From positions 558,001 to 622,000 of the forward strand of contig JBFWNR010000002.1 of assembly GCA_050250955.1 (NCBI GenBank): a stretch of DNA of 64,000 bases, in the 5' to 3' direction. The first letter of the stretch is position 1, and each line of letters starts with the position of its first letter. Under the pieces are notes generated by a model. It saw nothing but the letters and a program-made list of their open reading frames with translations. It did no database searches and was not told where the DNA came from. The DNA comes from CAWAYR01 sp050250955 (GTDB lineage Bacteria; Acidobacteriota; Vicinamibacteria; Vicinamibacterales; UBA2999). Below, piece by piece: positions 18,463 through 26,824 of the stretch. The position numbers and the translations under genes were made by a program.

Positions 18463-20712
18463 ATGGCTCCCGACCGGCCCCTGGTCACTCTCCGTCTGCC
18501 GTTCGCGCTGCGGACCCGCCGGGGCGGCGATGCGACGGCGTCGCCGGACACCGGCCAGGCGGCGCCGGAAGCCCCCGGGGCGGCGCCGCGCGGCGAGGGC
18601 CCGGCGGCCGTCTCCAGCGCCGTGGCGGATCGACTGGCGGATGCCGCCGACAGCCCGTCGATCGCCCCGGCCCACGCGCCGCCCGCGCCGGCGCCGACGC
18701 CCGAGGCCACCGGCGTCGACGACGCGGCCTCGACGCTGGTGTGGCTGGCCTTCACCTCGACACTGTCGGCGCGGGCGACGACGCTCGAAGACGCCGCCCT
18801 CGCCGCGCTCGAGGGGCGGCTGGATCCGGCCCCGCGCCGGCGCGCGGCCCGTGACACGCACAAGCTGGCCACCTCGTTGTGGCTGGTCGGGGCCCGCGAT
18901 GCGGCGCGCCAGGCGTGGGAGGCCGCCGGTCTGCTCGACGCCGGCACGCTGCTCGGCACCGCCAACGCCCTGCGGCTGTCGCAGATTGTCGAAGGGCTCC
19001 ACGGCGCGTTGCGGTCGTTGCCGCCCCCCGAGGCGCTGTCGGTGGCTGGACGGGCCCACGCGCCGCTGCTGCTGGTCGTCGACGACGACGAGGCGCTGAC
19101 CCGCGAACTGCCGATCGAAGCCGCGGTCCGCGGCTGGCGGGCCCGCGTCGTCCGCCACCTGTTCGCGCCGATCGAGGACGCGCCGGCGGTCATCGTCCTC
19201 GGCCCCGACTGCCTGGGCGACACCGACGCGGCGGCGCGGGCGCGGCTGCTCGCCGCGTTCCCCGCCGCTGCCCTCGTCGCCCTGGTGCCCGGCTCGTCGA
19301 TCGGCGAACGCACCGCCGCCCACGCGGTGGCGGCCGAACGGACCTTGTGCAAGCCGATGGCACCGGCCGCCCTGGTCGACGAGGCCGCCGACCTGCTGCG
19401 GCGACGCCAGGCCGCGCCGGGCCCGCTGCTGGTCGGCGTCGGCGATCCGGTGCTGCGCGCGGCCGTGCGTGCCCAGCTGGCCGGCCTCGGCCCGCTCGTC
19501 GACGTCGCGCCGACCTCCGAGGCGCTGTGGTCGGCGGTCACCCAGCTGCGTCCGGAGCTGTGCGTGTTCGACGACCGCGCCGCCGGCGGCGCGGCGTTCC
19601 ACACAGTCCGGGCGATGCGCCGCGACGGCGACACCGCGCACAGCGCCGTCGTGCTGGTGTCGAGCGACGACGACCCGGCGACCGCGACCCGCGCGGCCGC
19701 CGCCGGTGTCGACGACGTCGTGCCGGCCGGCGTGGCCGCCGCGGCGCTGGCCACCGTGGCCCGCAACCGCCTCGAGCGCGGCCGCGCCCTGCGTCAGGCC
19801 GGGGACCTCGATCCGGCGACCCGCCTGCCGCAGCTGCGCGCCGCGCTGCCGACCGCCGAACGGATGATCGGCATCGCCCGCCGGTATCACCACGCCCTGG
19901 CCGTGCTGGTCGCCGAGGTGGACCACCTGCGGGCGATCGCCGCTGCCCACGACGACGACACCGCGGAGCGGCTCGCCGCGCTCCTCGGCCGCCGGCTGGG
20001 CCGCGCATTCCGCAACGAGGACGTCGTCGCCCACGTCGCCCCGGGCCGGTTCCTCGTCGTGGCGTTCGGCATGAAGGCCGACGACGGCGTCCAGCGGATG
20101 GCCGAACTGCTCGAGGGCTTCCGCGACCAGGCCGTCGAGGGTCCGGAGCGCGAGCCGGTCAGGGCGTCCTTCAGCGCCGGCATCGCCCAGCTGCGCGCCG
20201 ACGGCGCCGATGCCGCCGCGCTGCTGCGCGCCGCGGAGACCGCGCTGGCCACCGCGCAGCGGCTCGGCGGCGACCGGGTCGAGGCGGCCAGCCATCCCGA
20301 AGCCGTGCGCGTCGACTGGAGCGCCGACGCCATCATCGTCGACGCCGACGCGCCGTTTGCCGCTCTGGTCGGGCACGCGCTCGAGACCCGTGGCCACCGC
20401 GTGCGCACCATCGGCGACGGCCGCGAGGCCCTCGACGCGCTCACCCATCCGGACGCGCCGGTACGGGCCCGGCTGCTCATCCTCGAACTCGGCCTGCCCG
20501 GGCTCGACGGGCTGACCCTGCTGCGGCAGCTGGCCGAAGCCGGGGTGCTCAAGCTGTCGAAGGTGGTGGTCGTGACGACGCGGTCGGTCGAAGCCGAGAT
20601 GATCAAGGCGATGGAGCTCGGCGCCGTCGACTACATCACCAAGCCGGTCAGCCTGCCGGTCCTGATGCGGCGGCTGCGCTCGGCGCTCACCGGAGCCCCC
20701 GGTGTCGGCTGA
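18463..20712 (+). CDS. Multi-receiver signalling protein with degenerate GGDEF domain
   Basis: 749 residues, cytoplasmic. Order: a disordered Pro/Ala region (about 1-85); an Hpt-like helical domain with RDTHKLATS (His133); a first receiver (about 200-312) with VVDDDE and Lys297 but Gly where the phospho-Asp should be (VIVLGPD); a second receiver (about 320-437) retaining an Asp (CVFDD) but losing the Lys; a GGDEF-like domain (about 445-605) whose signature is replaced by APGRF; and a third receiver (about 622-744) with Glu675 at the phospho-site (LLILELGLPGLDG). An AGGAAGGG ribosome site precedes the ATG. It is probably a regulatory scaffold rather than a cyclase. It overlaps the HEAT gene. 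Confidence 0.88.
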   Translation: MAPDRPLVTLRLPFALRTRRGGDATASPDTGQAAPEAPGAAPRGEGPAAVSSAVADRLADAADSPSIAPAHAPPAPAPTPEATGVDDAASTLVWLAFTSTLSARATTLEDAALAALEGRLDPAPRRRAARDTHKLATSLWLVGARDAARQAWEAAGLLDAGTLLGTANALRLSQIVEGLHGALRSLPPPEALSVAGRAHAPLLLVVDDDEALTRELPIEAAVRGWRARVVRHLFAPIEDAPAVIVLGPDCLGDTDAAARARLLAAFPAAALVALVPGSSIGERTAAHAVAAERTLCKPMAPAALVDEAADLLRRRQAAPGPLLVGVGDPVLRAAVRAQLAGLGPLVDVAPTSEALWSAVTQLRPELCVFDDRAAGGAAFHTVRAMRRDGDTAHSAVVLVSSDDDPATATRAAAAGVDDVVPAGVAAAALATVARNRLERGRALRQAGDLDPATRLPQLRAALPTAERMIGIARRYHHALAVLVAEVDHLRAIAAAHDDDTAERLAALLGRRLGRAFRNEDVVAHVAPGRFLVVAFGMKADDGVQRMAELLEGFRDQAVEGPEREPVRASFSAGIAQLRADGADAAALLRAAETALATAQRLGGDRVEAASHPEAVRVDWSADAIIVDADAPFAALVGHALETRGHRVRTIGDGREALDALTHPDAPVRARLLILELGLPGLDGLTLLRQLAEAGVLKLSKVVVVTTRSVEAEMIKAMELGAVDYITKPVSLPVLMRRLRSALTGAPGVG

Positions 20713-21748
20713 CGCGCTGGTCCGGATGGTGCTCTTCGCCGAGACGCTGGCGCTCGGCGTGGGCGTGGCGCTGCTGGCGGCGCATGCGGGCTGGTGGTGG
20801 TGGTACGGCCAGTGGAGCACCGGCCGCCTCGACGCGGTCCGCCGCGCACTGCGCGAGGCCCTCGCCGAGGGCGAACGGACGCCGGCCTTCACCCGCGATT
20901 TCGTCCGCCTGCCGATGCGCCTGCAGATCTACCTGCTGGCCGAACTGGCCCCGCACCTCTCCGGGGCCGAGCGGCAGGCGTTGCGCCGGCTGGCGATGCG
21001 GGCCGGTCTGCTGCCCAAGGCCGAGCGGCTGTGCCGCAGCTGGTTCTGGTCGCGGCGGCTGTTCGGCGCCAAGATCTGCACGCTGGTCGGTCACCCGGCG
21101 CCGGTGGTGCGTGGCCTGCTCGCCGATCGACATCCGAGCGTCCGCGCCCAGGCGATCGAGTGGGCGATCCACGACCTGGACGACGCGCTCGTCGACCGGC
21201 TGCTGGGGCTGCTGAGCGACCCCGACGGCCGCTGCCGGTTCGCCGCGCAGGACTCGCTGGTGCGGGTCGGGCATGGCGCCATCGAGCCGCTGATCCGCCA
21301 TCTCGACACGGCCGGGCACGACGGGATTCTCGGCGGACTCGAGGTGGCGCTGACGATGGCCGACGCGCGGCTGCTCGCCCCGGCGATGGCGCTGGCGGCC
21401 GCGCCCGCCCCCGCGGTCCGGGCGCGGGCGATCGCCCTGCTCGGGGCGCTGGGCAGCGAAGCGGGAGTGGCGGTGGTGGTCACCGCCCTCGACGACGCCG
21501 ATCCCGCCGTCCGCCTCGCGGCCCTGCGCTCACTCGCCGGGCTCGGCCACTGGCCGGCGGCGCCGATGGTCGCCGCCCGGCTGACCGACCAGGCCTGGGA
21601 CGTCAGGCGCCAGGCGGCCCTGACGCTGCGCGCCTTCGGTCCACCCGGGCTCATCTTCCTGCGCCGGCTGCGCACCGCCGACGATCCGGCCGCCGCGGCG
21701 GTGGCGCGCTACGCCCTCGACCTGGCCGCGGCGGGAGTGGCGTCGTGA
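20702..21748 (+). CDS. Membrane-anchored HEAT-repeat protein
   Basis: 348 residues. One N-terminal membrane helix (ETLALGVGVALLAAHAGWWWW) is followed by a helical region and, from about residue 130, at least five HEAT/PBS-lyase-type repeats (for example HPSVRAQAIEWAIHDL, ADPAVRLAALRSLAGLG, AWDVRRQAALTLRAFG). Such repeats are protein-interaction scaffolds. The GTG at 20702 overlaps the signalling gene by 11 nt, and its stop overlaps the glycosyltransferase start (GTGA), so the three genes form one operon. Confidence 0.88.
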   Translation: MSADALVRMVLFAETLALGVGVALLAAHAGWWWWYGQWSTGRLDAVRRALREALAEGERTPAFTRDFVRLPMRLQIYLLAELAPHLSGAERQALRRLAMRAGLLPKAERLCRSWFWSRRLFGAKICTLVGHPAPVVRGLLADRHPSVRAQAIEWAIHDLDDALVDRLLGLLSDPDGRCRFAAQDSLVRVGHGAIEPLIRHLDTAGHDGILGGLEVALTMADARLLAPAMALAAAPAPAVRARAIALLGALGSEAGVAVVVTALDDADPAVRLAALRSLAGLGHWPAAPMVAARLTDQAWDVRRQAALTLRAFGPPGLIFLRRLRTADDPAAAAVARYALDLAAAGVAS

Positions 21749-23199
21749 GCCCGGCGCTGGCCACCTGGATCGAAGCCGTCGCCCGGCCGGTCGACACCGC
21801 CGTGCTCGTCTACTTCTGCCTGCTCAACCTCTGCTACCTGGTGCTGCTGGTCGCCGCGGTGGCCGAGATGCGCCGGACGCGCAACGAGGCGGTGGGCATC
21901 AGCGACCACATCGTCGTCGGGTCGCGGCTGGCCCCGACGATCAGCATCCTCGCCCCGGCCTACAACGAGGAAGCGACCATCGCCGCCAGCGTCCAGTCGC
22001 TGCTGACGCTCGACTACCCCAACCTCGAGGTGGTGGTCGTCGCCGACGGCTGCAAGGACGACACCATCGGGGTGCTGCGCCGCGAGTTCGCGCTGGTCGA
22101 GGTCTACCGGGCCTACGCGCCGCGGGTGGCGACCAAGGGCGTCGTCGCGCTGTACCGGTCGCTGCGCCACGCCAACCTGCTGGTCGTCGACAAGTTGAAC
22201 GGCGGCAAGGCCGACGCACTCAACGTCGGTCTCAACCTGGCCAGCGGCGAACTGGTCTGCGCCATCGACGCCGACACGCTGATCGAGCGCGGGGCGCTGG
22301 TGCGCCTGATGCGGCCGATGCTCGTCGACCCGGGCGTGGTGGCCACCGGCGGCACCATCCGGCCGGTGAACGCGGTGGTCACCCGGCACGGCAGCGTCGT
22401 CGACGTCAACGTGCCGCGCCACTGGCTCGCCGGCATCCAGGTGGTCGAGTACCTGCGCGCGTTCCTGCTCGGCCGCCTCGGCCTGAACCGTCTCGGCGGC
22501 AACCTGATCATCTCGGGCGCCTTCGGGCTGTTCCGCCGCGAGCCGATGATCGCCGCCGGCGGCTGGCTGCACGACACGGTCGGCGAGGACATGGAGCTGG
22601 TGGTGCGGCTGCGTCGGCTGGGCTACGAACGCGGCACCGCGCGTGATGTCGTCTTCGTCCCCGATCCGACGGCGTGGACCGAAGTGCCCGAGTCGGTGGC
22701 GGTGCTGGGGCGCCAGCGCGACCGGTGGCATCGCGGCCTGACCGACACGCTGTGGCGCCATCGACGCCTCATCGGCAATCCGCGCTACGGGGCGATGGGC
22801 CTGGTCGTGTTCCCCTACTTCGTCGTCGTCGAGCTGCTGGCGCCGGTGGTCGAGGCGCTCGGGCTGTTCATGCTGGCGGCGACGCTGGCCGTCGGGCTGG
22901 TCGACCGCACGTTCGCGATCCTGTTCTTCGCCCTGGCGGTCGGCATCGGGCTGGTGCTGAGCGTCGCCACGCTGCTGCTCGATCAGGCCTCGTTCCTGCG
23001 CTATCGCAAGCCGGCCGACCTCGCCTGGCTGCTCGCCTGGGCCGTCGTCGAGAACCTCGGCTACCGCCAGCTCACCGTCTACTGGCGCCTGCGCGGGCTG
23101 GTCAAGTACCTGCGCGGCCGTTCCGACTGGGGCGCGATGACCCGCAAGGGCTTTGCGACCACGCCGGCGTCGGCGCCGCGGCCGACCGCCAGCCGCTGA
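21745..23199 (+). CDS. BcsA-like family 2 processive glycosyltransferase
   Basis: 484 residues. One membrane helix precedes the GT-A domain and several follow it (about 355-450). The family 2 motifs are complete: SILAPAYNEEATIAASV, VVVVADGCKDD, CAIDADT (the DxD site), GEDMELVVRLRRLGY, and QRDRWHRG, the Q/RxxRW signature of processive beta-glycan synthases (cellulose, PNAG, hyaluronan). No PilZ domain is fused. Members extrude polysaccharide across the inner membrane. The operon with a receiver protein and a HEAT scaffold suggests regulated exopolysaccharide production; polymer identity unknown. Confidence 0.94.
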   Translation: MSPALATWIEAVARPVDTAVLVYFCLLNLCYLVLLVAAVAEMRRTRNEAVGISDHIVVGSRLAPTISILAPAYNEEATIAASVQSLLTLDYPNLEVVVVADGCKDDTIGVLRREFALVEVYRAYAPRVATKGVVALYRSLRHANLLVVDKLNGGKADALNVGLNLASGELVCAIDADTLIERGALVRLMRPMLVDPGVVATGGTIRPVNAVVTRHGSVVDVNVPRHWLAGIQVVEYLRAFLLGRLGLNRLGGNLIISGAFGLFRREPMIAAGGWLHDTVGEDMELVVRLRRLGYERGTARDVVFVPDPTAWTEVPESVAVLGRQRDRWHRGLTDTLWRHRRLIGNPRYGAMGLVVFPYFVVVELLAPVVEALGLFMLAATLAVGLVDRTFAILFFALAVGIGLVLSVATLLLDQASFLRYRKPADLAWLLAWAVVENLGYRQLTVYWRLRGLVKYLRGRSDWGAMTRKGFATTPASAPRPTASR

Positions 23200-23202
23200 C
23201 GC

Positions 23203-23943
23203 TCAGAACAGCGACTGGCCGACGGTGCGCAGCCACCGCCGCGCCTCGAGGTAGCGCGGGCACGCGGCGGCGACGTGCCGCCAGAAGCGCGGCGAGTGGT
23301 TCAGCTCGCGGCGGTGCATCAGCTCGTGCACGAGCACGTACTCGCGCACGTCGGGCGGCACCTGCACCAGCCGCCAGTTGAGGGCGATGGCGCCGCGGCG
23401 CGAGCACGAGCCCCAGCGCGACTGCTGGTTGCGGACGCTGGTCCGCGTCACCGTCACGCCGTGCTGCGCGGCCAGCGCCAGCAGGGCCGGCGGCAGCTCG
23501 CGGACGGCGCGGCGGCGCAGCCACCGTTCGGCCACGGGCCGCAGGTCGCCGTCGGGCGGCGCCGGCCCCAGCGCGTCGTCGCCGCAGCGGACGGTGAGCA
23601 CGCCGCCGGCGTCGGCGACGGCGAGCCGCCGCGGCACGCCGTCGACCAGCACGTCGCGGCCGGCCGGCCAGCGGCGGTCGGCGAGGGCCGTCTGCCGGAG
23701 CAGCCGCTGCCGGGCGATCCAGGCGGCCTGCGCCGCGACGAAGGTCCGCGCCTCGCGCTGGCTGCCCCACCACGGCACGGTCACCCGCAGCGATCCGTCG
23801 TCGGCGACGCGGAGGATGTAGCGCCGGGTGCCGCGGCGGCGCACGAATCGGATCACCGGCGGCGCGGCGGCGACCGCGTGGTCGTCCGGCCCGACCCCGG
23901 CGGTGCCGGTCAGCGGCAGGGCGAGTTGCCGGCGGCCGCTCAT
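23203..23943 (-). CDS. YgjP-like metallopeptidase (DUF45)
   Basis: 246 residues. The C-terminal zinc-protease core is intact: NQQSRWGSCSRRGAIALNWRL, then VLVHELMHRRELNHSPRFW with the HExxH-like HELMH and a downstream His. The N-terminal half is the usual beta-rich lead (RYILRVADDGSLRVTVPWW). The ATG at 23943 overlaps the stop of the acyloxyacyl hydrolase gene (ATGA), so the pair is translationally coupled. It converges with the glycosyltransferase gene at 23199. Substrate unknown. Confidence 0.92.
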   Translation of the reverse strand: MSGRRQLALPLTGTAGVGPDDHAVAAAPPVIRFVRRRGTRRYILRVADDGSLRVTVPWWGSQREARTFVAAQAAWIARQRLLRQTALADRRWPAGRDVLVDGVPRRLAVADAGGVLTVRCGDDALGPAPPDGDLRPVAERWLRRRAVRELPPALLALAAQHGVTVTRTSVRNQQSRWGSCSRRGAIALNWRLVQVPPDVREYVLVHELMHRRELNHSPRFWRHVAAACPRYLEARRWLRTVGQSLF

Positions 23944-24518
23944 GGGACGACCCGGGTCCATCCGACGATCAGCATGTGGGCGTTGACGCCGGGGTTGCGG
24001 GCGACGCGGTTGCCGTTGGAGATGTGGTGCAGACGGTAGCCGACGATGACGCCGGAGCGGCCGCCCAGCCAGCGCACGCCGGCACCGGCGTGCGTCGTGA
24101 AGTTGGTGGCGGTCGTGCCGGCCGGCACCGCCGCGGTGGTCCACAACGCGCCGCCGCCGACCTCGGCGAACGGATGCCAACGGCCGCGGGCGGCGAGGTT
24201 CCAGCGCCAGCCGAGCGGGACGATGCCGCCGCCGCGAGCGTCACTCTCGGCCCACTCGGCGAAGTACGGCACCGCCTCGATCACCCACTCGAAGCGCCCG
24301 CGCATCCAGCGCGGCCCGCGCTCGTCGGTGAGGACCCGCCCCCAGGCCACGCTCGGCATCACGTAGCGCTGCCCGCCTCGCGACTGCAGCACGGTGACAC
24401 CGCGGGCCACGGCGGCGACGAGATTCCACTCGTCGGCACCGCGGGCCAGCGCCGCCGGCGGCGGCTGCGCGACGGCCGGCGCGCCACCGGCCGCGACGAC
24501 GACGAGCGCCAGCGCCAT
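23940..24518 (-). CDS. PagL-like acyloxyacyl hydrolase (lipid A 3-O-deacylase family)
   Basis: 192 residues. Signal peptide MALALVVVAAGGAPAVAQ, then a predicted 8-strand outer-membrane barrel ending in WTRVVP. The catalytic His-Ser pair sits in GYRLHHISNGN, followed by NPGVNAHMLIVGW, as in PagL and its many acidobacterial and proteobacterial homologues. It would remove the 3-O acyl chain from lipid A. The ATG at 24518 is chosen for the signal peptide; an upstream in-frame ATG would overlap the divergent ytxJ gene. Coupled to the YgjP gene. Confidence 0.86.
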   Translation of the reverse strand: MALALVVVAAGGAPAVAQPPPAALARGADEWNLVAAVARGVTVLQSRGGQRYVMPSVAWGRVLTDERGPRWMRGRFEWVIEAVPYFAEWAESDARGGGIVPLGWRWNLAARGRWHPFAEVGGGALWTTAAVPAGTTATNFTTHAGAGVRWLGGRSGVIVGYRLHHISNGNRVARNPGVNAHMLIVGWTRVVP

Positions 24519-24531
24519 CCGCCGCCACGCG

Positions 24532-24537
24532 TACAAT
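24532..24537 (+). promoter_or_regulatory. -10 element (TACAAT) for the ytxJ-like gene
   Basis: TACAAT, then 6 nt, then the GTG at 24544. It supports GTG as the start and a leaderless transcript. Confidence 0.5.
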
Positions 24538-24543
24538 GCCGGA

Positions 24544-24903
24544 GTGTCCGCCTTCGTCCCGCTGACGTCCGACGCCGACGTCGACCGCCTGCTGGCCGCG
24601 TCCCACGACGCTCCGGTCATCGTGTTCAAGCATAGCGAATCGTGCGGCGCGAGCTGGATGGCCGAAGCGTCGCTGGCCGGCCAGCGCCTGCCGGTGCCCG
24701 TACATCAGGTGGTCGTCCAGCGGCATCGGCAGACCTCGGCGCTCATCGCCGAGCGGCTCGGGATCCGTCACGAGTCGCCGCAGGTGATCATCCTGGCCGG
24801 CGGACGGGCGGCGTGGCACACCTCGCACGCCGGGGTCACCCGCGAACGCGTCCTCGACGCCTGGCAGCGGCTGGCGCTGCCGCCAGCGACGGTCAGCGCC
24901 TGA
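24544..24903 (+). CDS. Bacillithiol-system redox protein YtxJ-like (DUF2847)
   Basis: 119 residues, thioredoxin-like fold. The active region is IVFKHSESCGASWMAEASL, matching the FKHSxxCxxS pattern of YtxJ, a putative monothiol bacilliredoxin. VVVQRHRQTSALIAERLGIRHESPQVIIL carries the cis-Pro loop. The GTG start is set by the -10 box 6 nt upstream. It implies a bacillithiol-like low-molecular-weight thiol in this organism (inference from the family). The 3' end overlaps the convergent rhodanese gene by 11 nt. Confidence 0.86.
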   Translation: MSAFVPLTSDADVDRLLAASHDAPVIVFKHSESCGASWMAEASLAGQRLPVPVHQVVVQRHRQTSALIAERLGIRHESPQVIILAGGRAAWHTSHAGVTRERVLDAWQRLALPPATVSA

Positions 24904-25738
24904 TCGCGACGATCGACGCCACGTCGCGATCGTCCACGACGCCCTCGCGGGCGCGCCGGATCTCGAGCGGCGCGACCAGGACCGGCAGTTCGCCGGGCTG
25001 CAGCAGGAAGGCGGGATTGGTCGGACGGCCGCGCGCCGCCTGTGCGGTCGTGAACGTCTCGTAGATCAGCAGGCCTCCCGGCGCCACCGCCGCGACCAGC
25101 GCCGGCATCAGCGGCCGGTGCAGGTAGTGCGTCACCAGCACCAGATCGTAGGCCCCGGGTTCGAGCACGACGCCGGGCCGTTCGAGGTCGTCGACCCGCG
25201 CCGTCACCGGGTGGCCCATCGCCCGTGCGATCCGCTCGAGGCGCGTCATCGCCGCCTGGTCGCGATCGACCGCGGTGACGGCGAACCCGGCCGCGGCGAA
25301 CAGCAGCGCGTGGCGCCCGCGGCCGGCGGCGACGTCGAGCATGCGCATCCCCGGACGCAACAGGTCGGCGTTGTCGAGCAGCCAGCGGCTGGGACCTTCG
25401 GCCGGCGCGGGGCCGAAGTCGCGCGGGCCGGACCAGGTCGCCAGCCCGCCGCGCAGTTCGAGGACCGCGGCCGCGCCGGCCGACGCCAGCACCTCGGCGG
25501 CGAGCCGGCTGCGGACGCCGTGCTCGCAGTAGACGAGCAGGGGCCGATCGTCGGGGAGCACCGCCGGGCCGGCGGCGACGACGTCCACCGGCACCAGCCG
25601 GGCGCCGGGAATGTGACCCAGCCCGGCGTACTCCTGCGGAGTGCGGACATCGACCACCGTGACCGCGCCGGCGGCGACGAGACGGGCCGCCTCGGCGTGG
25701 TCGACGACCCGCGGCGGCGGCGACGGCTCGCGGCTCAT
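24893..25738 (-). CDS. Rhodanese-methyltransferase fusion protein
   Basis: 281 residues. Residues about 10-105 are a rhodanese domain (VTVVDVRTPQEYAGLGHIPGA; catalytic loop YCEHGVRSR with Cys). A linker leads to a SAM methyltransferase (about 120-280) with MLDVAAGRGRHALLFAAAGFAVTAVDRD and YETFTTAQAARGRPTNPAFLLQPGEL, the C-terminal signature of TehB-like enzymes. The fusion may couple sulfur or chalcogen transfer to methylation (inference). The gene lies 4 nt downstream of the VOC gene on the same strand. Confidence 0.9.
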   Translation of the reverse strand: MSREPSPPPRVVDHAEAARLVAAGAVTVVDVRTPQEYAGLGHIPGARLVPVDVVAAGPAVLPDDRPLLVYCEHGVRSRLAAEVLASAGAAAVLELRGGLATWSGPRDFGPAPAEGPSRWLLDNADLLRPGMRMLDVAAGRGRHALLFAAAGFAVTAVDRDQAAMTRLERIARAMGHPVTARVDDLERPGVVLEPGAYDLVLVTHYLHRPLMPALVAAVAPGGLLIYETFTTAQAARGRPTNPAFLLQPGELPVLVAPLEIRRAREGVVDDRDVASIVAIRR

Positions 25739-25742
25739 CCGG

Positions 25743-26147
25743 TCACGACGCGACCCGTTCGGCGAAGGTCAGCAGGTGGCCGTCGGGGTCGTAGATGGCG
25801 AATTCCCGCATCCCGTAGAACTGGGTCCGCAGCGACATGGCCAGCGGGGCGTGCGGCGTCAACTGGGCGTGCAGGGCGTCGACCCCGTCGACCGCGATGA
25901 ACAGCGTGGCGGTGCCGCCGAACTGCGGGGACGCCAGGCTCGGGATGTCCCTGGCCACCGCCGCCGCGTCGTTCAGGAACACGGTGACGTCGCCGCGCTC
26001 CAGCCAGACGAACTCGAACGGCGCCGCGTCGGGAACGGTCATCTTGACGGTGAAGCCCAGCACGTCGCAGTAGAAGCGGCGGCTGCGTTCGATGTCGGCG
26101 ACGATGAGGTTGGGGGTGACGCCCTTGAAGGCGACCGACGTGGTCAT
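25743..26147 (-). CDS. VOC-family (glyoxalase/bleomycin-resistance fold) protein
   Basis: 134 residues with the two beta-alpha-beta-beta-beta modules: GVTPNLIVADIERSRRFYCDVLGF at the N-terminus and REFAIYDPDGHLLTFAER at the C-terminus. The FYCDVLGF and DPDGHLLTF motifs are typical, with a potential metal Glu in the last strand. GGGGAG sits about 7 nt before the ATG at 26147. Substrate unknown. It is 4 nt upstream of the rhodanese-methyltransferase gene, probably an operon. Confidence 0.91.
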   Translation of the reverse strand: MTTSVAFKGVTPNLIVADIERSRRFYCDVLGFTVKMTVPDAAPFEFVWLERGDVTVFLNDAAAVARDIPSLASPQFGGTATLFIAVDGVDALHAQLTPHAPLAMSLRTQFYGMREFAIYDPDGHLLTFAERVAS

Positions 26148-26340
26148 GTTCAGCTCCCCGGCGGGACACGGCCGACGACGAAGGTCGCGCCGCGCACACG
26201 CCTGGCGTGTGCTCGCGCCACCTCCATCCGCGTCGGGGCGAGCACCCGGCACGAGTAGGCCCCCTGGTTGACGACCGCGGGCGGGAGCCGCGAGGAACGT
26301 CTCAGTGTAGCCACCCGCCCGGTGGCCTGCAACGGCCTGC

Positions 26341-26346
26341 TATGCT
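26341..26346 (+). promoter_or_regulatory. -10 element (TATGCT) for the small protein gene
   Basis: TATGCT, 6 nt, then the ATG at 26353, with no room for a ribosome-binding site. Confidence 0.45.
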
Positions 26347-26352
26347 GGCGCG

Positions 26353-26616
26353 ATGGCCCGAGGCTGGGAGAGCAAGGCCGTCGAAGCACAGCAGGACGAG
26401 GCCGGCCGCGCGCGGACCGCCGCGCCGCCACTGAGTGCCGCCGAACGTGATCGGCGCCAGGCCGCCGAAGGGTTGCGGCTGGCGCTGGCCGACGCCACGG
26501 CCCAGCTGCAGGCCGCGTGCCGCCCCGTGCACCGCGACATGCTGCGCCAGCGCATCGCCGCCCTGGAAGCCAGCCTGGCGGCCCTCGACACCGGGGGGAC
26601 CGGCGACCCGCGGTAG
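26353..26616 (+). CDS. Small conserved hypothetical protein
   Basis: 87 residues, MARGWESKAVEAQQDEAG at the start, then a strongly helical Ala/Arg/Glu-rich chain with heptad character (AAERDRRQAAEGLRLALA, LRQRIAALEASLAAL), so a coiled coil is likely. The MARGWESK beginning looks familiar from acidobacterial hypothetical proteins, but no function is known to me. It has its own start-proximal -10 box. Confidence 0.75.
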   Translation: MARGWESKAVEAQQDEAGRARTAAPPLSAAERDRRQAAEGLRLALADATAQLQAACRPVHRDMLRQRIAALEASLAALDTGGTGDPR

Positions 26617-26639
26617 CCGGCCCGACCCTGGCCGTCGGA

Positions 26640-26668
26640 TTGCAGACGCAGGGCCTTCCTGCTATGCT
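26640..26668 (+). promoter_or_regulatory. Promoter (TTGCAG-17-TATGCT) and ~150-nt leader of the RRM gene
   Basis: TTGCAG (26640-26645) and TATGCT (26663-26668) are spaced 17 nt. Transcription would start about 26675, leaving a leader of about 150 nt before the GTG at 26825. Long leaders are usual for cold-inducible RNA-binding protein genes (inference). The leader 26675-26824 holds no gene. Confidence 0.55.
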
Positions 26669-26824
26669 CCGCCCGAGGATTGCGTACCATTTCGATCCCG
26701 CTCCGCGTCACCATCGTTCCGACGCATCCCCTGAACATTCCCCGGCATCCACCTGTTCAGCGCGAGGGAGCGATTCCGCCCGTCCACCCCTGAGTCGATC
26801 ACCGGACCCCGAGAGAGTCACGCC

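Noticed and set aside
18427..20892. 821-codon open frame on the minus strand
   Set aside because: Antisense to the receiver protein gene, whose domain motifs are clear. No recognisable domain on the minus strand.
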